Shown here piece after piece: positions 1 through 10,250 of a stretch of DNA of 64,000 nucleotides. This DNA is from Bemisia tabaci (Eukaryota > Arthropoda > Insecta > Hemiptera > Aleyrodidae): assembly GCF_918797505.1 (NCBI RefSeq), contig NC_092794.1, positions 806,001 to 870,000 on the forward strand, read 5' to 3'. A model generated the notes under the pieces. It had not been told where the DNA came from. It made no database searches and worked only from the letters and a program-made list of their open reading frames with translations. Made by a program: the position numbers and the translations under genes. How positions within the stretch are numbered: position 1 is the stretch's first letter; the number at the start of each line of letters is the position of its first letter.

Positions 1-310
1 GTCACCAAACAAAGTGGAGACACTGTCTATGTATTTGCTCCCCGTCTTTGTATGCAGCGTTTGACTTGCCACAGAGGTAGATCTTCAGGATCGCTTAGTA
101 TATCCCCTTCATTACGGCATTAACCTGGAGAGCTTTTTTCGGTTTTGGAATTTGTTTCAGAGGAAACTGGTGAAACCATCGTGTTTCTCGCGAAATCGTA
201 CTGAGGAAGTAGTAACTAAGTTGCCAACTCCTGACACACGCAAAAGCTCCATTGTCTTCCGATGTTACCCTCCTGTTGGGCGTGGAAATCACTTTAATTT
301 TGCGTTCAGC
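1..310. repeat. diverged half-copy of a foldback MITE family
   Basis: This stretch shares ordered blocks with the foldbacks at 786-1308 and 39255-40640: a 'gctcccc/gtctttgtatg' block, a 'tatccccttcatta' block, an 'agagcttttttt' block and a 'ccatcgtgtttctcgcgaaa' block. Only one arm is recognisable, so it is an old, partly lost copy. Bases 311-785 after it hold no gene or repeat that I recognise. Confidence 0.5.
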
Positions 311-785
311 GTGATCATTAACAACTTCTATGACTCAACTACTCTTCTCACCTCAAAATATTCGGTAGTAAAATTCCACATGGCAGGGTCCGAGTCTTGA
401 AATGAAAATAGCAAATCCATGATATTGAAAAAAATGCCATACCGTTAGTTGTGGAGAGGGTTGGCATTACTGAGAATTCTTCGACGTAGGTACACATTGA
501 GGCGGATATCTGTCGTATTGAGGCCCCGAAAAATGACCAAAAGGTCATCGCAGACCTCAAGAAGTTTCGCAGCTTTAACGACAGTACAGCAGCTAGTGTT
601 GCGCTCCGTAAGGTATCTGACCACTTATGGTACCCATGTAAGTGAAAGTTTGGTGACCTTGGCATTATTTAATGAGAGAGTTTCATCGGATAGGAAGAGT
701 CTTCGTTCGCAACATGAAACACTGGGTAGGGTTGCCGAATTCACCTGTCCGTCAGAACGTACAATTTCACCGGTGTGTAGGGTAA

Positions 786-1308
786 CAATGGAGATGTTGC
801 ATGTGTGAGAAATTTGTGATTTAACTGTTGATTCTTATGTAAAAGTTCGCGAGAAACATGATGGTGTCACTGGTTTTCTCTGAAATCAACTCCCAAGCTC
901 AAAAAAAGCTTTTAAGTTGAGGCAGAAGTGGAGGGGATATCCCACCCTACCCTGAGAGTCCACGTCTACACCAAGACAAACTCTCCATGCAAAGATAGGG
1001 AGCAAATACATTGACAGTACAATACAAATACATCCCACTTTATTTGGGGACTCTAAAACTGAAAACACGGCAACCCTGCTAATGTATTGGCTCCCTATCT
1101 TTGCATGGATAGTTTTTGTTGATGTAGACGTGGACTCTCAGGGTAGGGTGAGATATCCCCTCCATTTTAGCCTCAACTCAAGAGCTTTTTTTGAGCTTGG
1201 GAGTTGATTTCAGAGAACACCAGCGGCACCATAGTGTTTTTCGCGAACTTTTACATAAAAATCAACAGTCACATCGCAAATTCCTCACACATGCAACATC
1301 TCCATTAT
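786..1308. mobile_element. foldback MITE, about 520 bp, arms about 250 bp
   Basis: The left end 'aatggagatgttgcatgtgt' returns as its reverse complement at the right end (about 1289-1306). Matching blocks run inward from both sides: 'gtaaaagttcgcga', 'ctgaaatcaactccca', 'gctcaaaaaaagc', 'ggggatatcccaccctaccc' and 'ctccatgcaaagatagggag'. There is no coding capacity. Related copies lie at 1-310, 23764-24010 and 39255-40640, so this is a multi-copy non-autonomous family. The superfamily is not clear because no clean target duplication is visible. Confidence 0.75.
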
Positions 1309-2718
1309 TGAAGACACTTTCCATGATCTCTTGCAAGTCCCAGCCTACGTCAACAAAACTATACAAAATTCCAAAAAAATATCTAATGAACATTTTCAGG
1401 CTTTGAATTGATTAACTTTAAATTGTTTTATCTGTTGAAAACTATTTTCCTGCAAATATTCAATATTTTACTAGGAAAATTTATCTTTATGATGTATTTA
1501 TACATTCCAACTGTTTTTAACGTTATAGTGTATACGGGTCAATTCATAATGATGCGTTGGAACAGACGGGAACTTTCGGGCCCACGTAAGCTTGGTGCAT
1601 GCGCGCGTCATGTCACTTAAGCAGTGCAGAGGACGTTCGCGCGTTGCGCTAACGGTGCGCCCGTTTTGCTCCTAGTGTCTCTCGTTTCGCACAAAACTCT
1701 CGCGTGTTTTACGGCTTCTGTAGGTATTGTAGATACGACCGAACGAACGAAATTCGATAATAATCTGAAATCGGGAAATCGTAGCTCGTATCCACTTACG
1801 GAAACCGACGCTCACCGACTTGAAACCTGACCTAGCGCACATACATGGTCGACATGGGAGGAATCATTCAGTTGATTGTCTGTTCGTTTCATTTGAAATG
1901 CCAACATCACGAATTTCGGCTTGTGTCTGCTGGTTGCTCTTCCGCTCCATTTGAATGTCTTGGTTGAGAAGACTCCGGGATGTCGTGCGATTCCAAATTC
2001 GTGTGACCGAAACTCATCTTAGGTACCGTTTTTCTCCCTCTTGAACAGAATCTGCCTTTCCAGCTCCAATTGCAATTTGACGATCGCTATCTCCCAAAGG
2101 ATTTCGATTATTCTCATTTTGATAGTGTAGGTAACCGTTCACGATCTCCGGCCAGGGGATATATATTTTTATCCGTACCACTGCGCACTAGGATCAACTC
2201 TTGCGATCATGTGATAGAACGTCTTTGAAATGTACAGTGAATCCGCTGAACGAAGACAACGATACAACAGCACAGAAAGTTTGATCGGCCGGTGTGTGAT
2301 TCCAATCGTTCCGTTGTTCTGTGGTGGCCGAAAAACCGCCGGCAGCGAGTATCGTGGTTTCCATTTTAGTGTGTGTCAGATAAGTTTTTACGGTCGATGT
2401 CACTCGGACGGATTGCATGCTATGTACTTTCATTTTGTTCACTTTGAACTGTATGTGGTCGAACATCTGCTACGAAAAATAGTTCGTCATTTAAAATTCG
2501 GGTTTCGCAGCATCTGTGGCGGCTCCAGGATTTTTCTGGAGTTTCACTTCTACGCGCATGAGGATCCTTGAACTTGAGACACAGTGATCAGACTGTAGGT
2601 GTCGGGGGTGGACCGGATCGAATCTGTGTTCCACGCCGTTCTTCGACCGAACCGAAACGGACGTTTTCGTATTCGATGATCTCATGTCGCCTAGCTCCCA
2701 TGATTTTTTTTTGGTTGG
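1309..2718. other. unassigned CpG-containing stretch
   Basis: No recognised gene, repeat or RNA. The part from about 1550 to 2580 is richer in CpG than its surroundings and has short open frames on both strands without recognisable domains. It could be unique host DNA or an old unidentified element. Confidence 0.3.
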
Positions 2719-2774
2719 TTCCTTCCTTTCTCTCTTTCTTTCTTTCTTTCTTTCTTCCTCCCTTCCTTCCCTTC
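2719..2774. repeat. (CTTT)n/(CTTC)n microsatellite
   Basis: A pyrimidine-only tract of tetranucleotide CTTT and CTTC units. Open frames that cross it are compositional (Ser/Phe/Leu-rich or Lys/Glu/Arg-rich) and not genes. Confidence 0.9.
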
Positions 2775-2943
2775 TTGGAAGATCCCTCGGATTCTTCACG
2801 ATGAGTCCAAGTTGCGCGAGAGGCTTCTTGGAATATTCGGACGACGATTTCCTTTGCTATTGTTGCTGACAACTAGTCAGATTAATATCCATACTAACCT
2901 GGAATAATTATTCACGAGAGTTTCGAAGTCTCACCTCCGTCCT

Positions 2944-3155
2944 GCGAATTCACCTCTGTCCCAGTCAAAAATTTGGGACAGAGTTGAGTGGGGCAGAGGT
3001 GAGAAATCTGCTTGCTTTGACTTAAAAATAGAAAGTGATTTTGAACTTTCGCTGAAACAAACCTTTCAGGGATCAACATTTCATGTTGTATAAAGCAAAT
3101 AAGTGATGAAATGACCCGGTTCTTACAAGAATTGGCGGCAGGACAGAGGTGAGCT
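2944..3155. mobile_element. short hairpin MITE
   Basis: The sequence 'cacctctgtccc' near 2948 and its inverse 'gggacagag' / 'ggacagaggtg' near 2972 and 3143 form inverted ends around about 200 bp of non-coding DNA. No target duplication is clear. Confidence 0.45.
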
Positions 3156-3428
3156 TGCTTTTTGTTACAATACTTGACACCGTCTTCTGCCGGCAAAATT
3201 CAACACGTGTGAAGCCGCTAACACACGTACACTACGGATGTACATTCTGGCCTACTGTGCATGCGCGGACTGTCATCAACTCTTACATTCTCCAGCCAAT
3301 ACCTCACACGAGAATGTTGGGCAGAAAGTGGCGAGAAATATCAATTGAGCGATTTAATCATTGATGTAGTTAGGTTAGGTTAGGTTTATTTATCTCTGAG
3401 AGATTAAATCTTCCTTCTCTCTGAGAAA

Positions 3429-3711
3429 ATGGATGAAGACAATGATCTTCTCGAAATCCTACTGGTACTAGTGACTTATTCATTGATTCAGCGACGAAAA
3501 AATCAATGTACAAGGCGTCAGCGCTCTTGCTGGAGTCACAATTGGCTATTGCGGAGAGACAGAAACGATGGAGTACTGAGCTGCGTTTTCAAAGAACTTC
3601 TTGTTGAGGATCCGAAAACTTTCAAAAATTATTTACGAATGGACGGAGAATCATTTAATGAAATCTTATCGTTAATACAGTCATACACAAGCAAATATAC
3701 ACTTAAATATA
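3429..3711 (+). pseudogene. HARBI1-like (PIF/Harbinger) transposase, N-terminal part only
   Basis: The frame begins MDEDNDLLEIL and shows the usual N-terminal landmarks of Harbinger DDE transposases and their domesticated relative HARBI1: a W..NWLLRRD block near residues 36-46, then 'KELLVEDPKTFKNYLRMD' near 57-75 and F.EIL.LI. In the family this region precedes the DDE nuclease core, which cuts and joins the transposon ends. No catalytic Asp/Asp/Glu segment is present here. The frame runs into the nested foldback at 3712; on its far side (4647 onward) only a few codons continue before a stop. It is therefore a truncated, non-functional copy. Family assignment rests on motif recognition and should be confirmed by profile search. 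Confidence 0.65.
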
Positions 3712-4644
3712 CAGAGTGGCCCAGACCTACCGTACCAGGCCTTTTTCTCGGTTAATTTGGGTCGCACGAAGTCCAGGATCGCGGGGATGAAAAGGGAATC
3801 GACCCCAAGACATCCAAATTTCATGGTCCCAGAGCCCTCCTGGCGTTCCTTGGGGGATAAAAGGGGGGTCCGTACTTCAAAAGTCAGGGTTGATGTCAAA
3901 ATTTTGAAATTATTTCATCGGAATCAGAACGTACGGAAATTTTTAACTTGAATCGACACCAAGAAATCCTAAAATCGGCTCATCCGGGTCCAAAATACCG
4001 ACCCCTAAAGGTGGGGGACAGAGCCCCCTTTCAAAGAAAATTAAGTTCGTTAAATTGACGTGGAGACTCGGACAAAATGTGTATTCATGGGTAATCGACC
4101 CCAAGGAATCCAAAGAGGGTCCCGTTGTCCTCAGACACTTTTCTGATGGGGCACAGGGGTAACCTCCACTCCGGTTAAATTTAAAAGTTCAGAGACCCCC
4201 TGTGCCCCATCAGAAAAGTGTCTGAGGACAACGGGACCCTCTTTGGATTCCTTGGGGTCGATTACCCATGGATACACATTTTGTCCGAGTCTCCACGTCA
4301 ATTTAACGAACTTGATTTTCTTTGAAAGGGGGCTCTGTCCCCCACCTTTAGGGGTCGGTATTTTGAACCCGGATGAGCCGATTTTAGGATTTCTTGGTGT
4401 CGATTCAAGTTAAAAATTTCCGTAAGTTCTGATTCCGATGAAATAATTTCAAAATTTTGACATCAACCCTGACTTTTGAAGTACGGACCCCCCTTTTATC
4501 CCCCAAGGGACGCCAGGGGGGCTCTGGGACCATGAAATTCGGATTTCTTGGGGTCGATTCCCTATTCATCCCCGCGATCCTGGACTTCGTGCGACCCAAA
4601 TTAACCGAAAAAAAGGCCTGGTACGGTAGGTCTAGGCCACCCTG
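3712..4644. mobile_element. 933-bp near-perfect palindromic element, TA target duplication
   Basis: The ends CAGAGTGGCC and GGCCACCCTG are inverted and flanked by TA on both sides (3710-3711, 4645-4646). The arms are about 465 bp and nearly identical, with the centre near 4180. TA duplication plus CAGGGTG-type ends fit a Tc1/mariner-like non-autonomous element. The 64-residue frames seen on both strands are mirror images of each other and not genes. Relatives are at 8640 and 52499. It sits inside the Harbinger transposase frame. Confidence 0.85.
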
Positions 4645-4821
4645 TATGTAACAGCTTTGTACACACGCTTCAGTTAATTTGTTTACATCATCGCGGGTTT
4701 CTTCTTCTTCTCGTCAAACTGTACATTCTTCTCCAAGAGAATGACGAGTGTACATTCTCGATGCCCGCGCATGCGCAGTAGGCCAGAATGTACATTCCGA
4801 GTGTGCGTGTGTTAGCGGCTT

Positions 4822-5293
4822 AATACATCACACTCCTTTGATGCAAACAATTTTGAAAGCCCAATGTACTGTTGTCACAGCTTTAAGCATTGAAAATACA
4901 GACACTAATCAAACAGGACCGCATCCAGATTAAATCACGGTTCGTTTTAAAAAGTTTAATTTTTCTGGAGACCTCTCGCGACTTTTTTCTGCTAGAAGTG
5001 TCACGTAAGGTGTATAGATGAAAAAGGAGAAAACCGTTTTTCCTTTATTTTCGATTTATAACGGTAAAATGGCGGCAAAGGCCAATGTGTGACCACCAAA
5101 ACTCAAAACCCTCTGATCAAATTAAGTTCAAATTCTATGTATGTTAATCCTGGATACGTAAAAGAGCATCCTCAGAAGGTTTGAACCCTCCAATGAAAAA
5201 TTGCATCCCCTTAGGTATGCGGTATTGCCAAGTTACTATAATGATGCGGCAGATGGGACAATGTGGATTTTTAGTTGCGATTATCATGAAAAA
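4822..5293. other. AT-rich stretch, nothing recognised
   Basis: No gene, RNA or repeat that I can support. Confidence 0.3.
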
Positions 5294-5570
5294 TCTTACT
5301 CTATAGTATAAAATCATAGGGGTGCCGTGTCACGCTGAGGGTGTCACGCTGAGGGTGTAACGCTAATCATGTCACAAACCGGTTTCTCCTCCACTCCCCG
5401 CTCCCCTCCCGCCACACACGCTCACATGCTTCCCGCCGTCTCCAAACCGGGGTTTCCCTAACTCTTAATGATAGTTTAACGATCTCACGATATCTGCTAA
5501 TTAGAGGCGCGAAGCGCCTCTGGGGGGGGGGGGGGTGGACCGCGGAGCGGTCAGGGGGGCAGCCCCCTAG
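5294..5570 (+). mobile_element. non-autonomous Helitron, 277 bp
   Basis: It begins TCTTACTCTATAGTATAAAA just after an A (5293) and ends CTAG just before a T (5571), the Helitron A|T insertion rule. Three hairpins precede the end: GGCGC-GAA-GCGCC (5504-5520), CCGC-GGA-GCGG (5539-5551) and a GGGGGC/GCCCCC hairpin (5554-5567) next to CTAG. A second copy, 255 bp, lies at 55555-55809 with the same 5' end and hairpins. Helitrons move by rolling-circle replication using Rep/helicase proteins supplied in trans. Confidence 0.9.
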
Positions 5571-5984
5571 TTATGATAAAACTTATTATTTGACACTGGT
5601 TGAATAATTTTAGATCTAGCTTCATGAAAACATGTGAGGTTGCCATATTTTCGTTTCTTACGATTGCAAAAATTTTTCAGAAAGGGTCAATTTTTATATT
5701 TTATTGAAACCAGTCTAGGCTTATTGATCAGGTACTTTTTATAAATATCAACTTTATTTGATTAATTTTTACATACAATGGGACATTAATTATGTCAGCC
5801 ATTTATATAATCGAGGAACGCAACCTTTCTACAAAAATAAATGCACATGAATCGATGTTGATGGATTTGGTTCGGAAAATATTCCCGAAGTTACTTTTCC
5901 TAACTCAAGAAGTAACATTTGAATTCTTTCCCCCTTAAAATCTATAAAAAAAAGGGGGAAAAGTGTTTATAATTCACAAGTAAA
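5571..5984. other. AT-rich repeat-derived stretch
   Basis: No gene. The segment at about 5580-5735 is repeated in inverted orientation around 7690-8480, where it is interrupted by the MITE at 7764, so it belongs to an unnamed older repeat. Confidence 0.4.
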
Positions 5985-7170
5985 AAAAACCGGCGCTCCG
6001 CTTCACTCCGCGCCGGTTTTTGGGGGGGCTTCGCCCCCCAAGCCCCCGCGGGACGCGCGCTTCGCGCGCGTTTTTTAGTTTGAGTGTCCGGCCTCAGTTG
6101 TTCTGTCTTTTAAGTGACCCGCGCGTCCACCGCGGGAAGAGTGTATTTTCCGAAGGGGGGGGGGGGGGGGAGCTATCAATCTTTGGAGGTTGGATTTACG
6201 TTTACACTGTTGGAGGCATTGATTATTCGAATAAGGACTTCATGTCGCCAGATTGCAACAACAATCCTCATGTAATGCCTCATGTAATGTCAACAAACAC
6301 TGTGGCAAGCTTGAATGACGATGGATGAATCTCCATAACCCACTGTGCGACAACATTGCCGTCTTGTCCACCAATTATCAGTCTGTAACTCAGTTTGCGG
6401 CAATATAGCCATCAGTTCATCAGTTCGTGACCCATTGTACGACAACATTGCCGTCTTATCCACCACTTCTCAGTTCGTGACCCACTGTGTGACAACATCG
6501 CGTCTTGTCCACCAATTTTCAGTTCGTGACCCACTGTGCGACAACATTGCCGTCTTGTCCACCAACTTTCAGTTCGTGACCCATTGTGCGACAACATTGC
6601 CGTCTTGTCCACCAATTTTCAGGTCGTGACCCACTGTGCGGCTTCCCTCCTTTTGCCGCACACCCCCCGCCTAAAACTTTCAAAGCTCGCCATTTTTAAA
6701 CGGCTCGACCGATTTCGCTCAAATTCAATACCAGCCTAGAACTAAGTAAGCTCTTCCTCCTGTAAAAATTTCGGGGGGAAAGCTTTTAATTTACGCGAGT
6801 TATCGCGCCCACAAAATTGAGCCTCCCCCCCCTTCTCGCCCCCACCATTCGAAATGTAATACTTCGATCTCCGTTTTTTTTTCGCAGAATGGTAGTCCTG
6901 TTCCTCTCCTTTACATCGCAAAAAGTTTCACTCGGAAATTTTTTAAAATGAGGGAAATATAACCAAGCAAAAATCGGAAAAACCACGATGAGTCGGAAAT
7001 ACATATATATATATTTATATAAACATGAATTCAAACGGCATGCATATTCGTAATCTACGACCCATGATCGATGCTCATTACATGGTCTTTGGTCCAAGTC
7101 TGACATCAGGGGAGAACGCAATAGTGTATTTCCTTCGGAAAATACACTAAAAGGAAACACAACCCGTTCG
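5985..7170 (-). mobile_element. GC-hairpin Helitron-like element, copy A
   Basis: This block is the inverted counterpart of 31838-32990. It carries GC hairpins (a 12-bp-stem AAAACCGGCGC hairpin near 5988; 6022-6039; 6053-6071), a 50-bp minisatellite (6340-6640), a G-rich spacer, an AT microsatellite (about 6998-7020), and at about 7120-7150 a paired 'agtgtatttcc...ggaaaatacact' motif. On the + strand the hairpin loops read TTC; on the minus strand they read GAA, which agrees with a minus-strand element. No Rep gene is present. Exact 5' end and insertion site are not resolved. Confidence 0.6.
6340..6640. repeat. 50-bp minisatellite, about 6 copies
   Basis: The unit contains 'gacccactgtgcgacaaca' and 'ttgccgtcttgtccaccaa'. 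Units differ by a few substitutions. The same unit in inverse orientation forms 32394-32760. The period of 50 is not a multiple of three, and all frames crossing it are shadows. Confidence 0.85.
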
Positions 7171-7763
7171 GAGATTCTACTGATGTGCACAAAGACTTTA
7201 AGTCCTAATCTCTTAAAGCTTAGAGAAGGAGAGAAATAAAAAAGAAAAGAAAAACTCCAAGATTCACAAGCGATGAAAGTGTTATTTACCTAATCGTTTC
7301 AGATTACCAAAAATTGAATATATCAGCGAAAAAATCTTTGTGTGAGAAATAAACATTGGTGGTTCATGACCTAGTTGGGTTTTTTGCTTGCTTAGTACAG
7401 TGTAATCACTGTACAAGCGATTTCTTGATGTTCTCAGAATTTGCTTTGGTATGAAAAGTAAAATTTAAACGATTTTGCACTTAGATCCTTAAAAAAGAAG
7501 AAAAAGTAATCTTGTTTCACTCAACTACTTCCAAGCTAACACCCGTATCAAATAAGAATAGTCCAAGATTCGTCACCCGCGCAGAGGGAATTTTTGTTCC
7601 TGCATAAAATTTTTGTCAAACCACCCTACATGATAAAACGCAATAGTTTCATTGATGTGGCTTGAAACAAATTAAAGCTCAGTAATTTGGTGACGAAGCT
7701 AATCAATAAGCCTTGGCCGGTTTCAATCAAGTATAAAAATTGACATTTTCTGAACAAATTTTG
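7171..7763. other. no gene recognised
   Basis: AT-rich DNA. From about 7690 it matches the older repeat seen at 5580-5735 in inverted orientation. Confidence 0.3.
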
Positions 7764-8397
7764 TAATGAGCCTATTGCAAACTTTTGCTAGAGCAAAAAT
7801 AAGAGTTGTTACACTTAGACAGCGTCTCAAAAATCAAGATGAGCGCATCGTCAAAGTCTGAAATGAACTCTTCACTTCACAATATGCATAAGAAATTTGC
7901 GTTTTTTCGAGCTTCCCGCTCCAAAATCGATACCACGGCAGAGGCGACCATTTCGTTAGAGGTGTCATTCCATCCAACCCCTGCTCACAAGGATACTACG
8001 CAATATCCAACATAGCCAACACCAATCCGCCAAAACACATGTGACAGGACGATTATTCTAACCATCTGATAAAAATCTGCGTGTTTACATTTACATTTTT
8101 CTCGCGTTGATAGGTATCCGCCTTGATTGATCTCGTGCTCTCAACTTGCGCGTGGAAGGGTCAGCCATGTTGAGCAGGGATTAAATGGAACGACTCCTCT
8201 AGGAAAATGTTCACCTGTGCTGCAGTGTCCTTTCTGAAGCGGGGAGCTTAAAAAACGCAAATTTCTCACGCAGATTGTGAAGTTAAGAGTGCATTTCAGA
8301 GTTTGCCGATGCGCTCAGCGTGATTTTTGAGACATTGTCTGTAATGAACAACTCTTGCTTTTGCTCCAGCAAAAGTTTGCAACAGGCCCATTACGAA
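7764..8397. mobile_element. MITE with GGGCCTGTTGC-type ends, about 630 bp
   Basis: The left end 'gagcctattgcaaacttttg' and right end 'caaaagtttgcaacaggccc' are inverted. Further matched blocks include 'agagcaaaaataagagttgt' and 'atgagcgcatcg'. A larger copy of this family lies at 33848-35398. The flanks are TAAT on the left and ATTA on the right. No coding sequence is recognisable. Confidence 0.75.
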
Positions 8398-8639
8398 AAA
8401 TGAAACTATGGCAACCTCGCATGCTTTCATCACGCTAGATTTAAAATCTTTCACACAGTGTAAAATAATAAGTTTTTTCATGAGTTTAAGTGCTAATCGC
8501 GAGTAAAAATCTACATCACCACATCAAACGCATCATTATAAGGTGCGTAACTTGGCACCACCACGCAAGGTGGTCGAATTCTTTTAGGAAAGGTTTAAAA
8601 CTTTTGAGGGCGCTTTTTTGCGTATCCAGGATTAATATA

Positions 8640-8880
8640 CACGGTGTTTCAGACCACCCGTACCAGGCCTTTTTCTCGGTTGGCTTAGGTCGTACGAAGT
8701 CGGAGACCGCGGGGTTGATTAGGGAATTGACCCCAGGGAATGCGAATTTCGTGGTCCCGAAACCCCCCCCCCCCCACCTCCCCTTGGGGGGTAAAGGGGG
8801 GGTCACGATGCTAAAAGTCACGGTTTCCGACCGAATTGCGGCTAGATCGCATCATAATTGAAAAGCACGGAAAATAGTAT
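8640..8880. mobile_element. half-copy of the CAGGGTG G/C-run foldback family
   Basis: It starts CACGGTGTTTCAGACCACCC after a TA and continues with 'gtaccaggcctttttctcgg', a C13 run, 'cttggggggtaaagg' and 'gatgctaaaagtcacggttt'. The same ordered blocks occur at 52499-52870 and, more distantly, at 3712. Only one arm is present. Bases 8881-9319 contain no recognised gene. Confidence 0.7.
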
Positions 8881-9319
8881 GAATAGTATTCATCATATTC
8901 TCTGTTCCGCGACGGAGAAAGAAAATCATGATCGATAGAAAACTTCTCATCGCCTTCGTCATTTGAACGACTTCTACAACGGTCGGAAATTCAATTGATG
9001 CAAACGTCACGATGTGTTTAATCAATTTTTATTTTAAATTAAATGCAATCCTTCTATCCTGTTCCCCTATTCATCTTGAGTTCCTAGCGCTCGTTTTAAC
9101 GATTCCATACCTCTACTCTAAGCAGTATTCGTCCGACTGCAGATTCCGTTTCACCAGATCTTCCCGTGACAAATACACTCGGAAGGTCGATGACTTGAGT
9201 ATCGATTTTCTGTCTAAAGAAAAGAAGGGATCGATATTTGTGGTTGATAACACTGACGTTATTTACCGTTGACGTTTTTTAACGCTGATGTTTTTTGAAT
9301 GCTGTAGCCTGATTTTTGA

Positions 9320-9590
9320 AATTTTGTGTTTGTCAGGTCGACATAGATGGCATAGGTTAAAAGGTGGAGCGTGATCGGTCGGCTATGTCTAATCGCTGCT
9401 TTATCGTGCCTTTGTCAGGGGGAACGGACGACATTCTGTCGGAATATCAAGAGGTGCCGTTAGCTTGTCGTGAGTTCAACCCGACATAAGCACGATTAAG
9501 CAGCGCTAAGACATAGCCGACCAATCACGCTCCGCCTTTTAACCTATGCCATCTATGTCGACCCGACAAACACAACATTTTAACAATCAT
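9320..9590. mobile_element. inverted-repeat MITE, about 265 bp
   Basis: 'gtcgacatagatggcatagg' at about 9338 is inverted as 'cctatgccatctatgtcgac' at about 9543. The inner blocks 'agcgtgat' and 'cggctatgtct' also pair. Weaker pairing may continue outward to about 9250 and 9620. No coding sequence. Confidence 0.75.
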
Positions 9591-9599
9591 GCTGCTGAG

Positions 9600-10241
9600 G
9601 TTTTTCACGCTAATGATAATTGTCCAAGATAATTAGTTATTTTTTTATTGATCAATCTGCATTTTTCAAATATCAAATCCAACCATGATAAGGGGTCGCT
9701 CCGTTATGACGAAACGCACTTTTTCCGATTTTTTTACCCCTGCCCATTCTTCCTTTGTAACGCACTCGTAATGCAGCCCTACGCCCCTCTCCCTATAGAA
9801 TTACGTCACACTGCCCTGACTCCCCCCCCCCACCCATTTTCAAGACATGAAGAAAACGCGAAGAAAACAGCTTGAAAAAAATTCGAGTTTTTTTCCAAAT
9901 ATCTTGCTGAAATGCGACGGGAAGAGACCAACAAAGAAAGGTGTGAAAGTACATGGTTAGATTCATTCGGCGAGGGGGAGATTTTCAATTTTCTGCACGT
10001 TTTTACGGAGTTCCCCCGCCCCCGCCTCGGATTTGTTACGTAACGTTCGGCTTGACCCCCCCCCCCCTCTCATCATGCAACGCTGGCTCAATCCCCCTCC
10101 CCCGTAAGTGCGTTACGTAATACTTGAACGGCCCCAAACCTAATAATACCCGAACCCAACACTTTGGTATTCAACACTATAGTCCTATAGTCCCGAGGTT
10201 CTGATACACGTCCCCATGACCAGACTCCAAGGTTCTGATGC
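9600..10241. other. unassigned, with C-runs
   Basis: No gene is recognised. Runs of C at about 9826 and 10058 sit in sequence that resembles the G/C-run repeats elsewhere in the window. Confidence 0.3.
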
Positions 10242-10250
10242 ATGCCTCCT

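Larger units (their letters stand above)
3212..4821 (+). mobile_element. decayed PIF/Harbinger-like element with a nested foldback
   Basis: Inverted ends 'aagccgctaacacacg' (3212) and 'cgtgtgttagcggctt' (ending 4821) flank a transposase remnant. A subterminal block, 'tgtacattctggcctactg', is also inverted at about 4776. Inside are the start of a HARBI1-type transposase (3429-3711) and then a 933-bp palindromic element (3712-4644). Without the nested insert the element is only about 680 bp, so most of the transposase and any Myb-like partner gene are deleted. The expected 3-bp TWA duplication could not be fixed. Confidence 0.65.

Noticed and set aside
2230..2571. 113-codon frame on + in CpG-rich DNA
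   Set aside because: No recognisable motif, overlapped by a 90-codon frame on the other strand, no splice context; kept as unassigned.
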